A program made the position numbers and the translations under genes. A DNA stretch of 64,000 nucleotides from Ovoidimarina sp038744785 (GTDB lineage Bacteria; Pseudomonadota; Alphaproteobacteria; Rhodobacterales; Rhodobacteraceae): NCBI GenBank assembly GCA_038744785.1, contig JBCDLX010000015.1, positions 1-64,000 of the forward strand, written 5' to 3'. The notes under the pieces are model-generated. The model was not told the origin of the DNA and ran no database searches. It saw only the letters and a program-made list of their open reading frames with translations. Position 1 is the first letter of the stretch, and each line of letters opens with the position of its first letter. Shown piece after piece: positions 26,061 to 34,864 of the stretch.

Positions 26061-27308
26061 ATGTCTACGCGTGCCGCCTCACCTTCTCTCGTGACACCTG
26101 TCCTTGTGGCAGGCTGCGTGATTTTGCTGGTTAGTTTCGCCATTCGCGGAAGCTTCGGGGTTTTTCAGATCCCTATCGCGGAAGAGTTCGGCTGGCCCCG
26201 GGCCGAGTTTTCGACGGCCATCGCAATCCAGAACCTTGCATGGGGCATTGGCCAGCCGATCTTTGGCGCGATTGCCGAAAAGATCGGCGACCGACGGGCG
26301 ATCTTCCTTGGCGTGCTGATGTATGCGGCCGGTATTGCGCTGACCGCCGCCGCGACCTCGCCCATTGAAGTACAACTTCTTGAAATCGCTGTTGGCTTTG
26401 GAATTGCAGGAACCGGGTTCGGCGTGATCCTTGCCATCGTCGGGCGCGCTGCCTCGGATGAAAACCGTTCGATGGCGCTTGCGATCACGACGGCGGCGGG
26501 ATCGCTCGGTCAGGTGGTCGGACCGCCCTTGTCAGAGGCGCTTATGTCCCTGATGTCTTGGCAAACGGTGTTCTTGTGCTTTGCGGCAGCGATCCTTGCG
26601 GTTCTGTTTCTTCTTCCGGTCCTTCCGAAACACACCCCTGAGGCAAAAGACGGCCCCGGCATGTCAGAAGCGCTTGGTCAGGCGTTCCGGGACCCGTCCT
26701 ACGCACTTATCTTCATCGGGTTCTTTTCGTGCGGTTACCAGCTTGGGTTCATGACCGCGCATTTTCCAGCAATGGTGACCGAGATGTGCGGGCCCATTGC
26801 GCCCGGTGGCATTCTGGACAGCATGGGGGTGTCCACAACCTCTGCCCTTGGCGCAGTTGCATTTGGATTGATCGGGCTGGCCAATATAGGTGGCACCTTG
26901 TTGGCGGGTTGGGCCGGAAAGCGCTATTCAAAGAAGTATCTGCTGGCGATCATTTACACGCTAAGAACCATCGTGGCGGCGCTCTTTATTCTGTTCCCAA
27001 TCACGCCGATGACCGTGATCCTGTTCTCGCTTGCGATGGGATCGCTTTGGCTTGCCACAATCCCACTCACATCAGGGCTGGTAGCGCATATCTACGGCCT
27101 TCGGTTCATGGGAACGCTCTACGGTTTCGTCTTTCTCAGCCATCAGATCGGCAGCTTCATCGGGATCTGGCTTGGCGGGCGCCTTTATGACGTGCATGGC
27201 GACTACACGCTGGTCTGGTGGGTCGGCGTCGCGGTCGGCGCGTTTTCTGCAATCGTCCATCTGCCTATTCGCGAACGGCCCCTCGCGGCGCCCGCGCAAG
27301 TCGCCTGA
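26061..27308 (+). CDS. MFS transporter, monocarboxylate/oxalate-formate-like
   Basis: This 415-residue carrier has about 12 hydrophobic segments. The motif after TM2 is FGAIAEKIGDRRAIFLG, and GSFGVFQIPIAEEFGWPRAEFS in the first helices is the pattern of the monocarboxylate/OFA group. It probably moves organic acids by proton coupling, but the substrate is not visible. I choose ATG 26061 (MSTRAASPS). An in-frame start at 25995 adds a hydrophilic tail and lies within the 125-base region shared with zapE. Confidence 0.87.
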   Translation: MSTRAASPSLVTPVLVAGCVILLVSFAIRGSFGVFQIPIAEEFGWPRAEFSTAIAIQNLAWGIGQPIFGAIAEKIGDRRAIFLGVLMYAAGIALTAAATSPIEVQLLEIAVGFGIAGTGFGVILAIVGRAASDENRSMALAITTAAGSLGQVVGPPLSEALMSLMSWQTVFLCFAAAILAVLFLLPVLPKHTPEAKDGPGMSEALGQAFRDPSYALIFIGFFSCGYQLGFMTAHFPAMVTEMCGPIAPGGILDSMGVSTTSALGAVAFGLIGLANIGGTLLAGWAGKRYSKKYLLAIIYTLRTIVAALFILFPITPMTVILFSLAMGSLWLATIPLTSGLVAHIYGLRFMGTLYGFVFLSHQIGSFIGIWLGGRLYDVHGDYTLVWWVGVAVGAFSAIVHLPIRERPLAAPAQVA

Positions 27309-27347
27309 TCTACAATCGGTTATGAACACCACTGCGCACTTTTTCGG

Positions 27348-27779
27348 CTACCGTAATGCCCGGTCGAGCGCTTCGCGAAACCGCGACCGATCCGCCTTTG
27401 AAAAGGCGCGCCCCACAGCCTGTCGAAAAGGGTCAGCGGACCGCAGGTCGGTCATCAGATCGCGCATTGCCAGTGCCTCGCGCACGTTGGCCTGGGTAAA
27501 TGCGGTGCCGTCGTGTTTCAGCACCCGAGCCCCCCCTTCGACGCAGCGCGCAGCAAGGGGGATGTCACCGGTTACCACCACGTCACCTTTGCCCGCGCGC
27601 TCTGCAATCCATTTGTCGGCCTCATCGGGGCCGTCCGGGACATAGATCATCTCGACAAGCGAATTGGCAGATGGGCGGATACCTCCATTGGACACCATTG
27701 CAACCCCCGTGCCGTGCCGCGACGCCACAGCCTCGACTTCAGCTTTTACGGGGCACGCGTCGGCGTCCACATAAATCAC
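27348..27779 (-). CDS. YaiI/YqxD (DUF188) family protein
   Basis: The 143 residues begin MIYVDADACPVKAEV, the family signature. A later GDVVVTGDIPLAARCVEGGA has the acidic residues of a PIN/NYN-like nuclease fold. The biochemical role is not established. Its ATG overlaps the fghA stop (ATGA), so it is co-translated with fghA. Confidence 0.92.
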   Translation of the reverse strand: MIYVDADACPVKAEVEAVASRHGTGVAMVSNGGIRPSANSLVEMIYVPDGPDEADKWIAERAGKGDVVVTGDIPLAARCVEGGARVLKHDGTAFTQANVREALAMRDLMTDLRSADPFRQAVGRAFSKADRSRFREALDRALR

Positions 27780-28609
27780 GTCGCAAGCTCTGCTGCGTGG
27801 TGGGCAACATGATCCGCCATGAAACTCGCCACAAAGAAATAGCTGTGATCATAGCCGTCATGCATTCGAAAGCTGCCCTGTTGCCGGCGGGCGGTCATGG
27901 CTTCGGCAAGCGCCTCGGGTTTTAAGAGGTCCAGGAATTGATCCGATGCGCCCTGATCAATCAGGACATGCCCCGGATGCCCGTGCGCACGCATCAGAAC
28001 AGTGGCATCATGCGCGGACCATGTCCCTTCATCGTCTCCAAGATAGGCGGCAAACTGTTTGCGGCCCCAGTCGCTTCCCGTCGGGTTGGCAATCGGCGCG
28101 AATGCCGACACGCTGCGGTAGCGGTGCGGATGCGTCATCGCGATTGTGAGCGCCCCGTGCCCACCCATTGAGTGCCCGGTGATCCCCTGACGTTCCGGGT
28201 CCAGCGGGAACGTCCCGAACACCGCTTTGGGCAGGTCATGCACCACATAATCCCACATCCGGTAATGCGGCGCCCACGGGGCTTCGGTCGCGTTGACGTA
28301 GAACCCGGCCCCTTGCCCCAGATCGTAAGCCGGGTCATCGGCCACATCTTCGCCCCTTGGCGATGTGTCAGGGAAAACAAGCGCCATCCCTGCCTTTGCA
28401 GCGGCAGCCTGCGCACCGGCTTTTACCATCACGTTCTCATGCGTGCACGTCAGGCCCGACAGATACCAAAGAACCGGAACCGGGCCGGCATTTGCCGCAG
28501 GCGGCAGATAAAGGCCGAAGGTCATCGTGCCGCCTGTCGCCTCGGCCGCATGGGCGTAGACCCCTTGCACGCCACCAAAGCACCTGTTCTCGGAAAGGGT
28601 TTCCATCAC
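27776..28609 (-). CDS. fghA: S-formylglutathione hydrolase
   Basis: The 277-residue alpha/beta hydrolase has the nucleophile elbow TGHSMGGHGAL, an oxyanion region LYLPPAANAGPVPVLWYLSGLTC, and a C-terminal catalytic His in DGYDHSYFF. It splits S-formylglutathione to formate and glutathione in formaldehyde detoxification. Class III alcohol dehydrogenase, the previous step, is 5 kb away at 33098-34210. It overlaps the YaiI-type gene downstream. Confidence 0.95.
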   Translation of the reverse strand: MMETLSENRCFGGVQGVYAHAAEATGGTMTFGLYLPPAANAGPVPVLWYLSGLTCTHENVMVKAGAQAAAAKAGMALVFPDTSPRGEDVADDPAYDLGQGAGFYVNATEAPWAPHYRMWDYVVHDLPKAVFGTFPLDPERQGITGHSMGGHGALTIAMTHPHRYRSVSAFAPIANPTGSDWGRKQFAAYLGDDEGTWSAHDATVLMRAHGHPGHVLIDQGASDQFLDLLKPEALAEAMTARRQQGSFRMHDGYDHSYFFVASFMADHVAHHAAELAT

Positions 28610-28617
28610 ATCCTCCT

Positions 28618-29544
28618 TCAGAAGGTTTTCACCCAGGCTACAAAGCCCGAAACGGTCAGGACAGAAGCCACGGTGGATATCAGGATAGAGGCTGACACCC
28701 GCTGCGGTGCCACGCCGTAGTATTGCGCCAGAATAAACACGTTGCCTGCGACTGGAAGCGCGGCGGCAGAAATCATCACACCGGCTGCATAGGGGTCCAC
28801 CGGAAAGACCAGAAGCGCGAAGAACGCGACCGCAACGGGATGAAGTGCAAGTTTCGCCGTCGACAGCCAGACGGCGACCGACATCCGTTCTGCCGATTTC
28901 GATGCAAGCGAGGCTCCGATGGCGAACAAGGCCCCCGGCGTCGCCGCGGCACCGAGAATGGTAATAAAATCGTTCAAAGGGCGTGGGATTGGTGCACCCA
29001 TCCCGGACCAGATCAACCCACCAACGATCGAGACAATCATCGGGTTCCTCAAGAGACCAAGTGCGACGGTCTTGACGATGCCAAACGACATCCGACCCCG
29101 GCTGCCGGTGATCAAGATTACAATCAGGCTTCCGAAGACGATCAGATCGACTGAAAGCACAAGGATGATCGGCCCGACCGCTGCCTCACCCAACAGAAGC
29201 GCCAGCATCGGAACTCCCAGAAACCCGACATTGCCAATGACTGCGCATTGCGCTTCGACCGCGGCCTCGGCCATGCCACGTTTGCGGAAAACGGCAACGG
29301 CGGTCGCCAGCGAATAGACAAGCGCGGTTCCGCAAAGATAGGCCCAGACGAATGGCCAATCGAAGACGTCGCCCAGGCTTAGATTCGCCGAAAACTTGAA
29401 CAGCATGGCCGACAGGGCGAAGTAGAAGACGAACTTCGTAAGGTAGGCTGTCGCCTCCTCGCTAAAGAACCCGGTGTACCCAGCCCAGTAGCCCAGCCCG
29501 ATCAGCGCGAAGAATGGCAGTGTCTGCAAAAGGATATCGACCAT
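28618..29544 (-). CDS. AEC family (auxin efflux carrier-type) transporter
   Basis: This 308-residue membrane protein has about ten hydrophobic segments and the AEC patterns VGFLGVPMLALLLGE, RNPMIVSIVGGLIW and AALPVAGNVFILAQ. Bacterial AEC proteins move malate, malonate or other organic acids. ATG 29544 (MVDILLQTLPFF) has a better hydrophobic start than the codon at 29589. The stop is eight bases from fghA. It is divergent from a TetR regulator with a palindrome between them, so TetR control is likely. Confidence 0.88.
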   Translation of the reverse strand: MVDILLQTLPFFALIGLGYWAGYTGFFSEEATAYLTKFVFYFALSAMLFKFSANLSLGDVFDWPFVWAYLCGTALVYSLATAVAVFRKRGMAEAAVEAQCAVIGNVGFLGVPMLALLLGEAAVGPIILVLSVDLIVFGSLIVILITGSRGRMSFGIVKTVALGLLRNPMIVSIVGGLIWSGMGAPIPRPLNDFITILGAAATPGALFAIGASLASKSAERMSVAVWLSTAKLALHPVAVAFFALLVFPVDPYAAGVMISAAALPVAGNVFILAQYYGVAPQRVSASILISTVASVLTVSGFVAWVKTF

Positions 29545-29608
29545 CGCCAGCACGGCTATCTGCCGCAATGAGGCTTGGCAACCGTCCAAGCGCCAGCCTT
29601 GAAAAAAC

Positions 29609-29624
29609 TAAACTGGTCAGTTTA
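29609..29624. promoter_or_regulatory. Palindromic operator between AEC transporter and tetR
   Basis: TAAACTGGTCAGTTTA consists of two perfect 7-base arms around a 2-base centre. It lies 29 bases before tetR ATG 29653 and 65 bases before the divergent transporter start. Size and place are typical of a TetR-family operator. Confidence 0.75.
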
Positions 29625-29652
29625 TATTGCAATGATGGGATTGGAGCGTTGC

Positions 29653-30270
29653 ATGAACATTCAGACGGGCCGCACACGTACCGGGCGCAAGGTTGCCCAG
29701 GTCCTCGACGGGGCACGGGAGGTGTTTATGCGCGACGGGTTCGAGGGCGCGAGTGTCGACGACATCGCACGCTCGGCCGGAGTTTCAAAGGCCACGCTCT
29801 ATAATTATTTTCCCGACAAGCGGATCCTTTTCATGGAAGTGGCGAAAGCCGAGTGCATTCGCCAGGAAGAAGCGACAGCCAAGATGATGGCGCTCTCCGC
29901 GCCACCGCGCGAGGCGCTTAGGACCGCCGCCGAACGGATGATCCGCATGTTCGTTTCGCCCTTTGGCAAGAACGTCTTTCGCATTTGCGTATCCGAAGCC
30001 GATCGGTTTCCCGAGCTTGGCCGCGAGTTCTGGGAATCGGGCCCTGTACGCGTCCGGTCGAAGATGATCGCGTATTTCAATCAAGCCATGGACCGTGGTG
30101 AACTCCAGATCGACGATTGCGATCTGGCTGCAGACCAGTTTGTTGAGCTCTGCAAAGCGGATCTATTCCCAAAGCTGCTGCTCGGCCTTCAGGACAGGTT
30201 TACCGATCAGCAGATCGCCCGCGTCGCACAGGGCGCGGTCGACACGTGGATGGCGCGCTACGGCGCCTGA
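29653..30270 (+). CDS. TetR family transcriptional regulator
   Basis: The 205-residue repressor has an N-terminal helix-turn-helix (GAREVFMRDGFEGASVDDIARSA, then GVSKATLYNYFPDKRILF). A C-terminal ligand domain resembles the TetR_C/AcrR-like group (FRICVSEADRFPELGREFWE). Alternative starts are 29575 and 29632. I choose ATG 29653 because GGAG lies nearby and the operator palindrome then stays outside the gene. It probably represses itself and the divergent AEC transporter. Confidence 0.9.
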   Translation: MNIQTGRTRTGRKVAQVLDGAREVFMRDGFEGASVDDIARSAGVSKATLYNYFPDKRILFMEVAKAECIRQEEATAKMMALSAPPREALRTAAERMIRMFVSPFGKNVFRICVSEADRFPELGREFWESGPVRVRSKMIAYFNQAMDRGELQIDDCDLAADQFVELCKADLFPKLLLGLQDRFTDQQIARVAQGAVDTWMARYGA

Positions 30271-30278
30271 GCGGAGCT

Positions 30279-31397
30279 TCATCTTGAGATGAAGGGCAGC
30301 GGATGCACGTGCGCCACCCGCTCTGTCCCACCAATCGAAACATTCAAGCTGGTTTTCGGTTTCGCTAGATCCGCCCGTATAAGGCAGACACCGATCATCT
30401 GACCGAAGCGAGGCGACCAAACAAGCTCGTGAACCTGACCCACCTCTTCACTGCCCCGGAAGAGCGGAGCAGGATGTGTCGGAAGCGTCTCCTGCCCCTC
30501 AACAACAAGGCCAATCCTGGTCCGGGTCGTGGGTCTTTCAGCAATCTGCCGCAACGCATCTCGGCCAACAAAGTCGTGGCCGTCCTCCAGTTCGATAAGT
30601 CGACCAAAGCCCATCTCGAACGGGTTGGCCCGCCGGTCTTGCCAGCGCATGTCGGCCCCGTAAGAGATCAAGCCGCTTTCAATCCGTTCGATATCGTTTG
30701 GTGCGCCGGGTCCGATGCCGAAAGTGGCACCCGCCGCCGCCACCAAGCCCCAGAGTTCCGTTGCGCGGGACCCGTCCTGCAAGTATAGCTCGAAACCTCC
30801 CTGTTTCGACCAGCCCGACCGCGCCAGTACAAGGGGAATGTTCCCAAGATGGGTCTCTTCGAAACCGAAATAGGGAAAGCTGCGGACCCGCTCGCCAAAG
30901 AGCGCCGCGATGACATCTGTCGCGCGCGGCCCTTGCACGGCCATAGGCGAAACGTCGGGCTCGGCGACTTTCACGTCCCAGCCCTTTTCCCGTCCAATGG
31001 CGGCAGCCCAAAGGTGGATGTCGCTGTCCGCGACCGAAAGCCAGAACCGGGTTTCGTCCAGCTTCAGCAGAACCGGGTCGTTGATCAACCAGCCATCGTG
31101 ATCGCAGAGTGGCACATATGCACCGCGTCCCGCGCGCAATCCGGCAAGACTGCGCGGCGTCAGGTATTGCGCCAGGCGCGCAGCATCCGCGCCACGAAGC
31201 TCGACCTGGCGTTGCGCCGCGACATCCCACATCGCCACGCCATTCATCAGTCGGTCATACTCGGCAGCCGGGTCACCGAAATCGGCCGGGATCAGCATGT
31301 GGTTATAGACCGAAAACCGCCGCACGCCCTGCCGCACTGTCGCGTCGAAATAGGCCGACTTTCTGACATTGGGCCCAATGCCGATCTCGAAACCCAT
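30279..31397 (-). CDS. DmdA/GcvT-like aminomethyltransferase-family protein
   Basis: The 372 residues align with dimethylsulfoniopropionate demethylase DmdA and the glycine-cleavage T protein. Shared blocks are FSVYNHMLIPADFGDP, MWDVAAQRQVELRGADA, VAEPDVSPMAVQGPRA, ARSGWSKQGGFELYL and NDIERIESGLISYG. These form the tetrahydrofolate-binding fold. DmdA moves a methyl of DMSP to tetrahydrofolate. The motif set looks DmdA-like, but the family has paralogues acting on other methylated compounds, so the substrate is not settled. ATG 31397 fits the family better than 31433. It faces tetR convergently. Confidence 0.72.
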   Translation of the reverse strand: MGFEIGIGPNVRKSAYFDATVRQGVRRFSVYNHMLIPADFGDPAAEYDRLMNGVAMWDVAAQRQVELRGADAARLAQYLTPRSLAGLRAGRGAYVPLCDHDGWLINDPVLLKLDETRFWLSVADSDIHLWAAAIGREKGWDVKVAEPDVSPMAVQGPRATDVIAALFGERVRSFPYFGFEETHLGNIPLVLARSGWSKQGGFELYLQDGSRATELWGLVAAAGATFGIGPGAPNDIERIESGLISYGADMRWQDRRANPFEMGFGRLIELEDGHDFVGRDALRQIAERPTTRTRIGLVVEGQETLPTHPAPLFRGSEEVGQVHELVWSPRFGQMIGVCLIRADLAKPKTSLNVSIGGTERVAHVHPLPFISR

Positions 31398-31429
31398 GTG
31401 CTGTCCTCTTGGAATACGCGCCGCGGCAA

Positions 31430-32140
31430 TCAATCGACGCGGCGGATCATCAGTTGATTGCCGACCTTGTTGGTTTCAAAGCGTTTCAGATCCGCCACAA
31501 GGTCCGACAGCTTGCGTTTGCCGTAGGTGCGGGTGTCGAAATCGGGATTGTCTGCGGTGATGAACTGTCCCAACTGACCAAGCGCATACCATTCGTCGTC
31601 TTGGTCGATCTTTTCCATGGCTTTCAGGATCAACGGGATCGCCTCGACGGGTTCGACCTTTCCGCCCGCCTGCTTCGCTGCATCTTGAGACACCGGTTCG
31701 TCGACGATGTTCTCGATCAGAATGAACCGATTACACACATTGCGCAGCGCCTCCGGTGCTTTCGCCTCGCCTATGCCGATCACATCCATACCCTGTTCGC
31801 GCACGCGGTTGGCAAGGGCCGTAAAATCGCTGTCCGAGGATACCAGAACAAATCCGTCAAACCGACCCGTGTGAAGAATATCCATCGCGTCGATCACCAG
31901 CCCGATATCGGAAGCGTTCTTGCCCACCGTGTTCGCGCTTTCCTGGTGCGCCACAAGCCCCAGATCGCGCACGACCCGTGACCAGGAATTCAACCTGCCT
32001 GACGACCAATCGCCGTACACCCGGCGCAACGCCGGTTCACCAAGGGCTGTAATCTCTTTTAGTATGGCGCCTGCGAACTTCGCCGGGATGTTATCGGCAT
32101 CAATCAGAACAGCGTAGAGCGGGCGGTCACGGTCTGGCAT
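31430..32140 (-). CDS. NYN-domain (LabA/DUF88) protein with LOTUS-like C-terminus
   Basis: The 236 residues have an N-terminal NYN/PIN-like nuclease fold with acidic motifs AVLIDADNIPAKFAG, KNASDIGLVIDAMDIL and VLVSSDSDFTALANRVRE. The C-terminal 75 residues (AIPLILKAMEKIDQDDEWYA, then FDTRTYGKRKLSDLVADLKR) look like an OST-HTH/LOTUS RNA-binding domain. It is probably an RNase or RNA-binding protein. It sits 32 bases upstream of the DmdA-like gene, on the same strand. Confidence 0.88.
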   Translation of the reverse strand: MPDRDRPLYAVLIDADNIPAKFAGAILKEITALGEPALRRVYGDWSSGRLNSWSRVVRDLGLVAHQESANTVGKNASDIGLVIDAMDILHTGRFDGFVLVSSDSDFTALANRVREQGMDVIGIGEAKAPEALRNVCNRFILIENIVDEPVSQDAAKQAGGKVEPVEAIPLILKAMEKIDQDDEWYALGQLGQFITADNPDFDTRTYGKRKLSDLVADLKRFETNKVGNQLMIRRVD

Positions 32141-32229
32141 GGCGTCTCCCTCGATCTCGTCCTTCTACACGATGGCGCGACTGGCGAAACCCGTTGTCCG
32201 GGGTAAGCTCAAGACGCCAAGACAGGAGT

Positions 32230-32572
32230 ATGACATTTTCCGCTCGCCGTATTCACAACACTTCATGGCACCGAAGCCGCGCGACACCTCGCCCGCGCCG
32301 CCGTCGAAGCAAAACTTGCCGCATGCGTCCACATCGAAACCATCGCTTCGGTGTTTCGGTGGGACGGCGAGATCCAGAAAGAACCGGAACAGCGGCTCTT
32401 GTTTAAGACATCGAAGGAAGCATATCCCGCGTTGGCCGCGCTTATCATCGATCGCCACCCGTATGACGAGCCTGCCCTTTGGGCCGTGGAAATGGTGCAG
32501 GGTTCGGACAGTTTCTTTGACTGGATCGGGTCTGAATGCAGCGGCGCCGGTCCTAAAGATCCTTCCACATGA
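32230..32572 (+). pseudogene. cutA: CutA-like divalent-cation tolerance protein, frameshifted
   Basis: ATG 32230 follows CAGGAG. After three codons the frame is lost at a run of four T (32236-32239). One frame over, a continuous CutA sequence runs to the stop at 32572: VFTTLHGTEAARHLARAAVE, AKLAACVHIETIASVFRWDG, FKTSKEAYPALAALI, RHPYDEPALWAVEM. Deleting one T gives MTFPLAVFTTLHG..., a complete CutA of about 113 residues. The open frame has no start codon of its own because TGA lies just upstream. The gene overlaps the end of the convergent GNAT gene by 20 bases. Either a true frameshift or a base-calling error explains it. Confidence 0.8.
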
Positions 32573-33038
32573 CAAGCGCGTCGACCAAGCCTTCACGTGG
32601 ATGATCAAACGCGCCTGGCAACCGGCCAACTTCGCGGAATCCCGCGCGCACCCAGGTCTCGATAGCGCGCGTGTTTGTGGCGACAACAAAGTTGTATTGC
32701 ATCGCTCGGAACCCAAGCCGCGGGGCCTCCTCCAACGAATGCGCCAACATCGCCCGCGCCACCCCGCGCCCTCGCGCCGCAGATCCGGTCACATAACCGC
32801 AATTACACACATGTGCCCCGCCGCCACCCTGATTGCGCTTGAGGTAATAGGTCCCCAGAACCGCACCTTTCTCGGCCACGAAAACATGGTTTCCCTGCGC
32901 CATCCAATAGCCCAAAGCCGCATCGCGCGAGATATCGGTGTCCACCGTATAGGTGTCCCCGGCCCGAAAAACCGGCTCCAGAATAGCCCAGATCGCATCG
33001 GCATCGACCGGTTGCGCCGCCCGGATTGTCAGCGCCAC
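32553..33038 (-). CDS. GNAT family N-acetyltransferase
   Basis: The 161-residue protein has the acetyl-CoA-binding motif YVTGSAARGRGVARAML and a later FVVATNTRAIETWVRAGFREVG. The start GTG 33038 has a strong AAGGAGG a few bases upstream; the in-frame ATG at 33077 lies before that site. The acceptor molecule is unknown. The C-terminus overlaps cutA convergently. Confidence 0.88.
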   Translation of the reverse strand: MALTIRAAQPVDADAIWAILEPVFRAGDTYTVDTDISRDAALGYWMAQGNHVFVAEKGAVLGTYYLKRNQGGGGAHVCNCGYVTGSAARGRGVARAMLAHSLEEAPRLGFRAMQYNFVVATNTRAIETWVRAGFREVGRLPGAFDHPREGLVDALVMWKDL

Positions 33039-33047
33039 GGGACCTCC

Positions 33048-33068
33048 TTCATCCTGGCACAAATACTC
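33048..33068 (+). repeat. Short dispersed motif, copy 1
   Basis: TTCATCCTGG, four bases, then AATACT. It sits just upstream of the minus-strand GNAT start and reaches its Shine-Dalgarno sequence. The same pattern occurs at 53760-53779 ahead of minus-strand bchL. Confidence 0.5.
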
Positions 33069-33097
33069 AACCGCCACACCGAACGGCAGCGGACCCT

Positions 33098-34210
33098 TCA
33101 GTAGTTGACGACCGACCGGATTGAGTGTCCTGCATGCATCAGATCGAAGGCCGTGTTGATTTCACCCAATGGCATTGTGTGGGTAATCATCGGGTCGATC
33201 TCGATTTTGCCTTCCATGTACCAATCGACAATCTTGGGGACATCGGTCCGACCCCGCGCGCCGCCGAACGCCGTGCCGCGCCACGACCGGCCGGTGACCA
33301 GCTGGAACGGTCGTGTGGAAATCTCGGCCCCGGCCGGTGCCACCCCGATGATGATGCTTTCGCCCCATCCCTTGTGCGCAGACTCTAAAGCGGCCCGCAT
33401 TACGTCGACATTCCCTGTGGCATCGAACGTATAATCCGCCCCACCCTTGGTAAGGTTCACCAGATAGGGAACAAGATCGCCCTCAACCTCGCTTGGGTTC
33501 ACGAAATCCGTCATACCGAACCGGGTGGCCATCTCCACCTTGCCGGGGTTCAGATCGACGCCAACGATCTGATCCGCGCCCGCCAGCCGCAGGCCTTGGA
33601 TCACGTTCAGACCGATACCACCCAACCCAAAGACGATCGCGCGGCTTCCGATCTCCACCTTGGCAGTGTTCATGACCGCACCGATGCCCGTCGTGACACC
33701 GCAACCGATATAGCAGATTTTGTCGAACGGGGCGTCCTCGCGGACCTTCGCAAGCGCAATCTCAGGCAGAACCGTATGGTTCGAGAATGTCGATGTCCCC
33801 ATGTAGTGGAGGATTGGTTCACCGTCGAGCGTCGAGAAACGCGATGTCCCGTCGGGCATCAGCCCCTGCCCTTGTGTTGTGCGAATTGCCTGACAGAGGT
33901 TCGTCTTGGGATGCAGGCAATATTCGCATTCCCGACACTCTGGCGTGTAAAGCGGGATCACGTGGTCGCCCTTCTTCAGGCTTGTTACCCCTGCGCCCAC
34001 GTCGACGACGACACCCGCGCCTTCGTGCCCGAGTATCGCGGGAAACAAGCCTTCGGGGTCGGCGCCCGAAAGCGTGAACTCATCGGTGTGGCAGATCCCG
34101 GTCGATTTGATCTCGACCATCACTTCACCGGCCTTCGGACCTTCTAGGTTCACATCCATGACCTCAAGTGGCTTGCCCGCGCCGACCGCAACCGCTGCAC
34201 GTGTTCTCAT
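33098..34210 (-). CDS. S-(hydroxymethyl)glutathione dehydrogenase / class III alcohol dehydrogenase
   Basis: The 370-residue zinc enzyme has the catalytic zinc ligands in STGICHTDEFTLSG and LGHEGAGVV. The structural zinc cysteines are in PECRECEYCLHPKTNLC, and the NAD fold is VFGLGGIGLNVIQGLRLAGA. It oxidizes the formaldehyde-glutathione adduct to S-formylglutathione, which fghA (27776-28609) hydrolyses. Known symbols are adhI, flhA or frmA. No regulator sits beside it. Confidence 0.96.
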   Translation of the reverse strand: MRTRAAVAVGAGKPLEVMDVNLEGPKAGEVMVEIKSTGICHTDEFTLSGADPEGLFPAILGHEGAGVVVDVGAGVTSLKKGDHVIPLYTPECRECEYCLHPKTNLCQAIRTTQGQGLMPDGTSRFSTLDGEPILHYMGTSTFSNHTVLPEIALAKVREDAPFDKICYIGCGVTTGIGAVMNTAKVEIGSRAIVFGLGGIGLNVIQGLRLAGADQIVGVDLNPGKVEMATRFGMTDFVNPSEVEGDLVPYLVNLTKGGADYTFDATGNVDVMRAALESAHKGWGESIIIGVAPAGAEISTRPFQLVTGRSWRGTAFGGARGRTDVPKIVDWYMEGKIEIDPMITHTMPLGEINTAFDLMHAGHSIRSVVNY

Positions 34211-34325
34211 GGGTTTCCTCCCTGTCCCCGGACCTGTGTTTCAGCCGACACTGCGCCAAGTTGCTTTGCGTTTCAATCATGGAAGCCGTCTTGCGTGGCA
34301 GTCGCCGGGCGATATGGTGCGCCGC

Positions 34326-34700
34326 ATGACCCGGATGATGCTTGTATTCGCCTGTTGTGCCACCCTGTCGGCCTGTGTGACCTCTGAGACGGGAAGCAGC
34401 GGGGGCGGGGGACCGACCGAGCCCACCGTCTATCAGACCGAGGCCGGGGCCGTGACGATCCTGCCCTTGTCCGACACCCGGCAGACAGTCCCTGTCAACC
34501 GAACCCTGACCGACCGGTGTGGCGCGAACGGCATGCAGCCTTTCGTCAATCAGCGTGACGCCGTGTTCTTCCGCTACGCCTTTCCCGACGGCACACGGTT
34601 CATCCGGCCCGGCGATGCCGTGACGCAGGATTTCAATCCCCGTCGCCTGAACTTCATCATCGGGAATGACGGACGGGTCAAAGAGGTCCGCTGCGGCTGA
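34326..34700 (+). CDS. Peptidase-inhibitor I78-like lipoprotein
   Basis: The 124-residue protein starts with a lipoprotein signal (MTRMMLVFACCATLSAC) and a Gly/Ser-rich linker. The C-terminal domain fits the I78 inhibitor pattern: DRCGANGMQPFVNQ, then TRFIRPGDAVTQDFNPRRLN and FIIGNDGRVKEVRCG, with two Cys probably bridged. Members inhibit serine proteases in a few tested cases. The gene is divergent from alcohol dehydrogenase, with the start choice resting on the signal peptide. Confidence 0.75.
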   Translation: MTRMMLVFACCATLSACVTSETGSSGGGGPTEPTVYQTEAGAVTILPLSDTRQTVPVNRTLTDRCGANGMQPFVNQRDAVFFRYAFPDGTRFIRPGDAVTQDFNPRRLNFIIGNDGRVKEVRCG

Positions 34701-34801
34701 CCGTTCATTAACGTGTCCTGGAAACGCTAGCGCAGCAGGCGCGACCGGCCCGTCGTGGGACCGGCGGGTGCAACCGCCATGGCGATCACAGCCGCGCGGA
34801 C

Positions 34802-34845
34802 TCGACAGACAGACCATGCGCGGTATATTGGAACAAACAAAGAAC
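34802..34845 (+). promoter_or_regulatory. LexA (SOS) box and promoter of imuB
   Basis: GAAC-N7-GAAC at 34831-34845 equals the alphaproteobacterial LexA box (GTTC-N7-GTTC on the other strand). It lies directly after a promoter-like pair, TCGACA (34802) and TATATT (34824) with 16-base spacing, and 20 bases before the imuB start. LexA binding there would block transcription start. Confidence 0.8.
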
Positions 34846-34864
34846 ATCTTGCTGCTGCACACCC

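Noticed and set aside
32139..33104. Open plus-strand frame of 321 codons across cutA and GNAT
   Set aside because: It runs antisense to GNAT and in the wrong frame for cutA; composition is Arg/Pro/His-rich.
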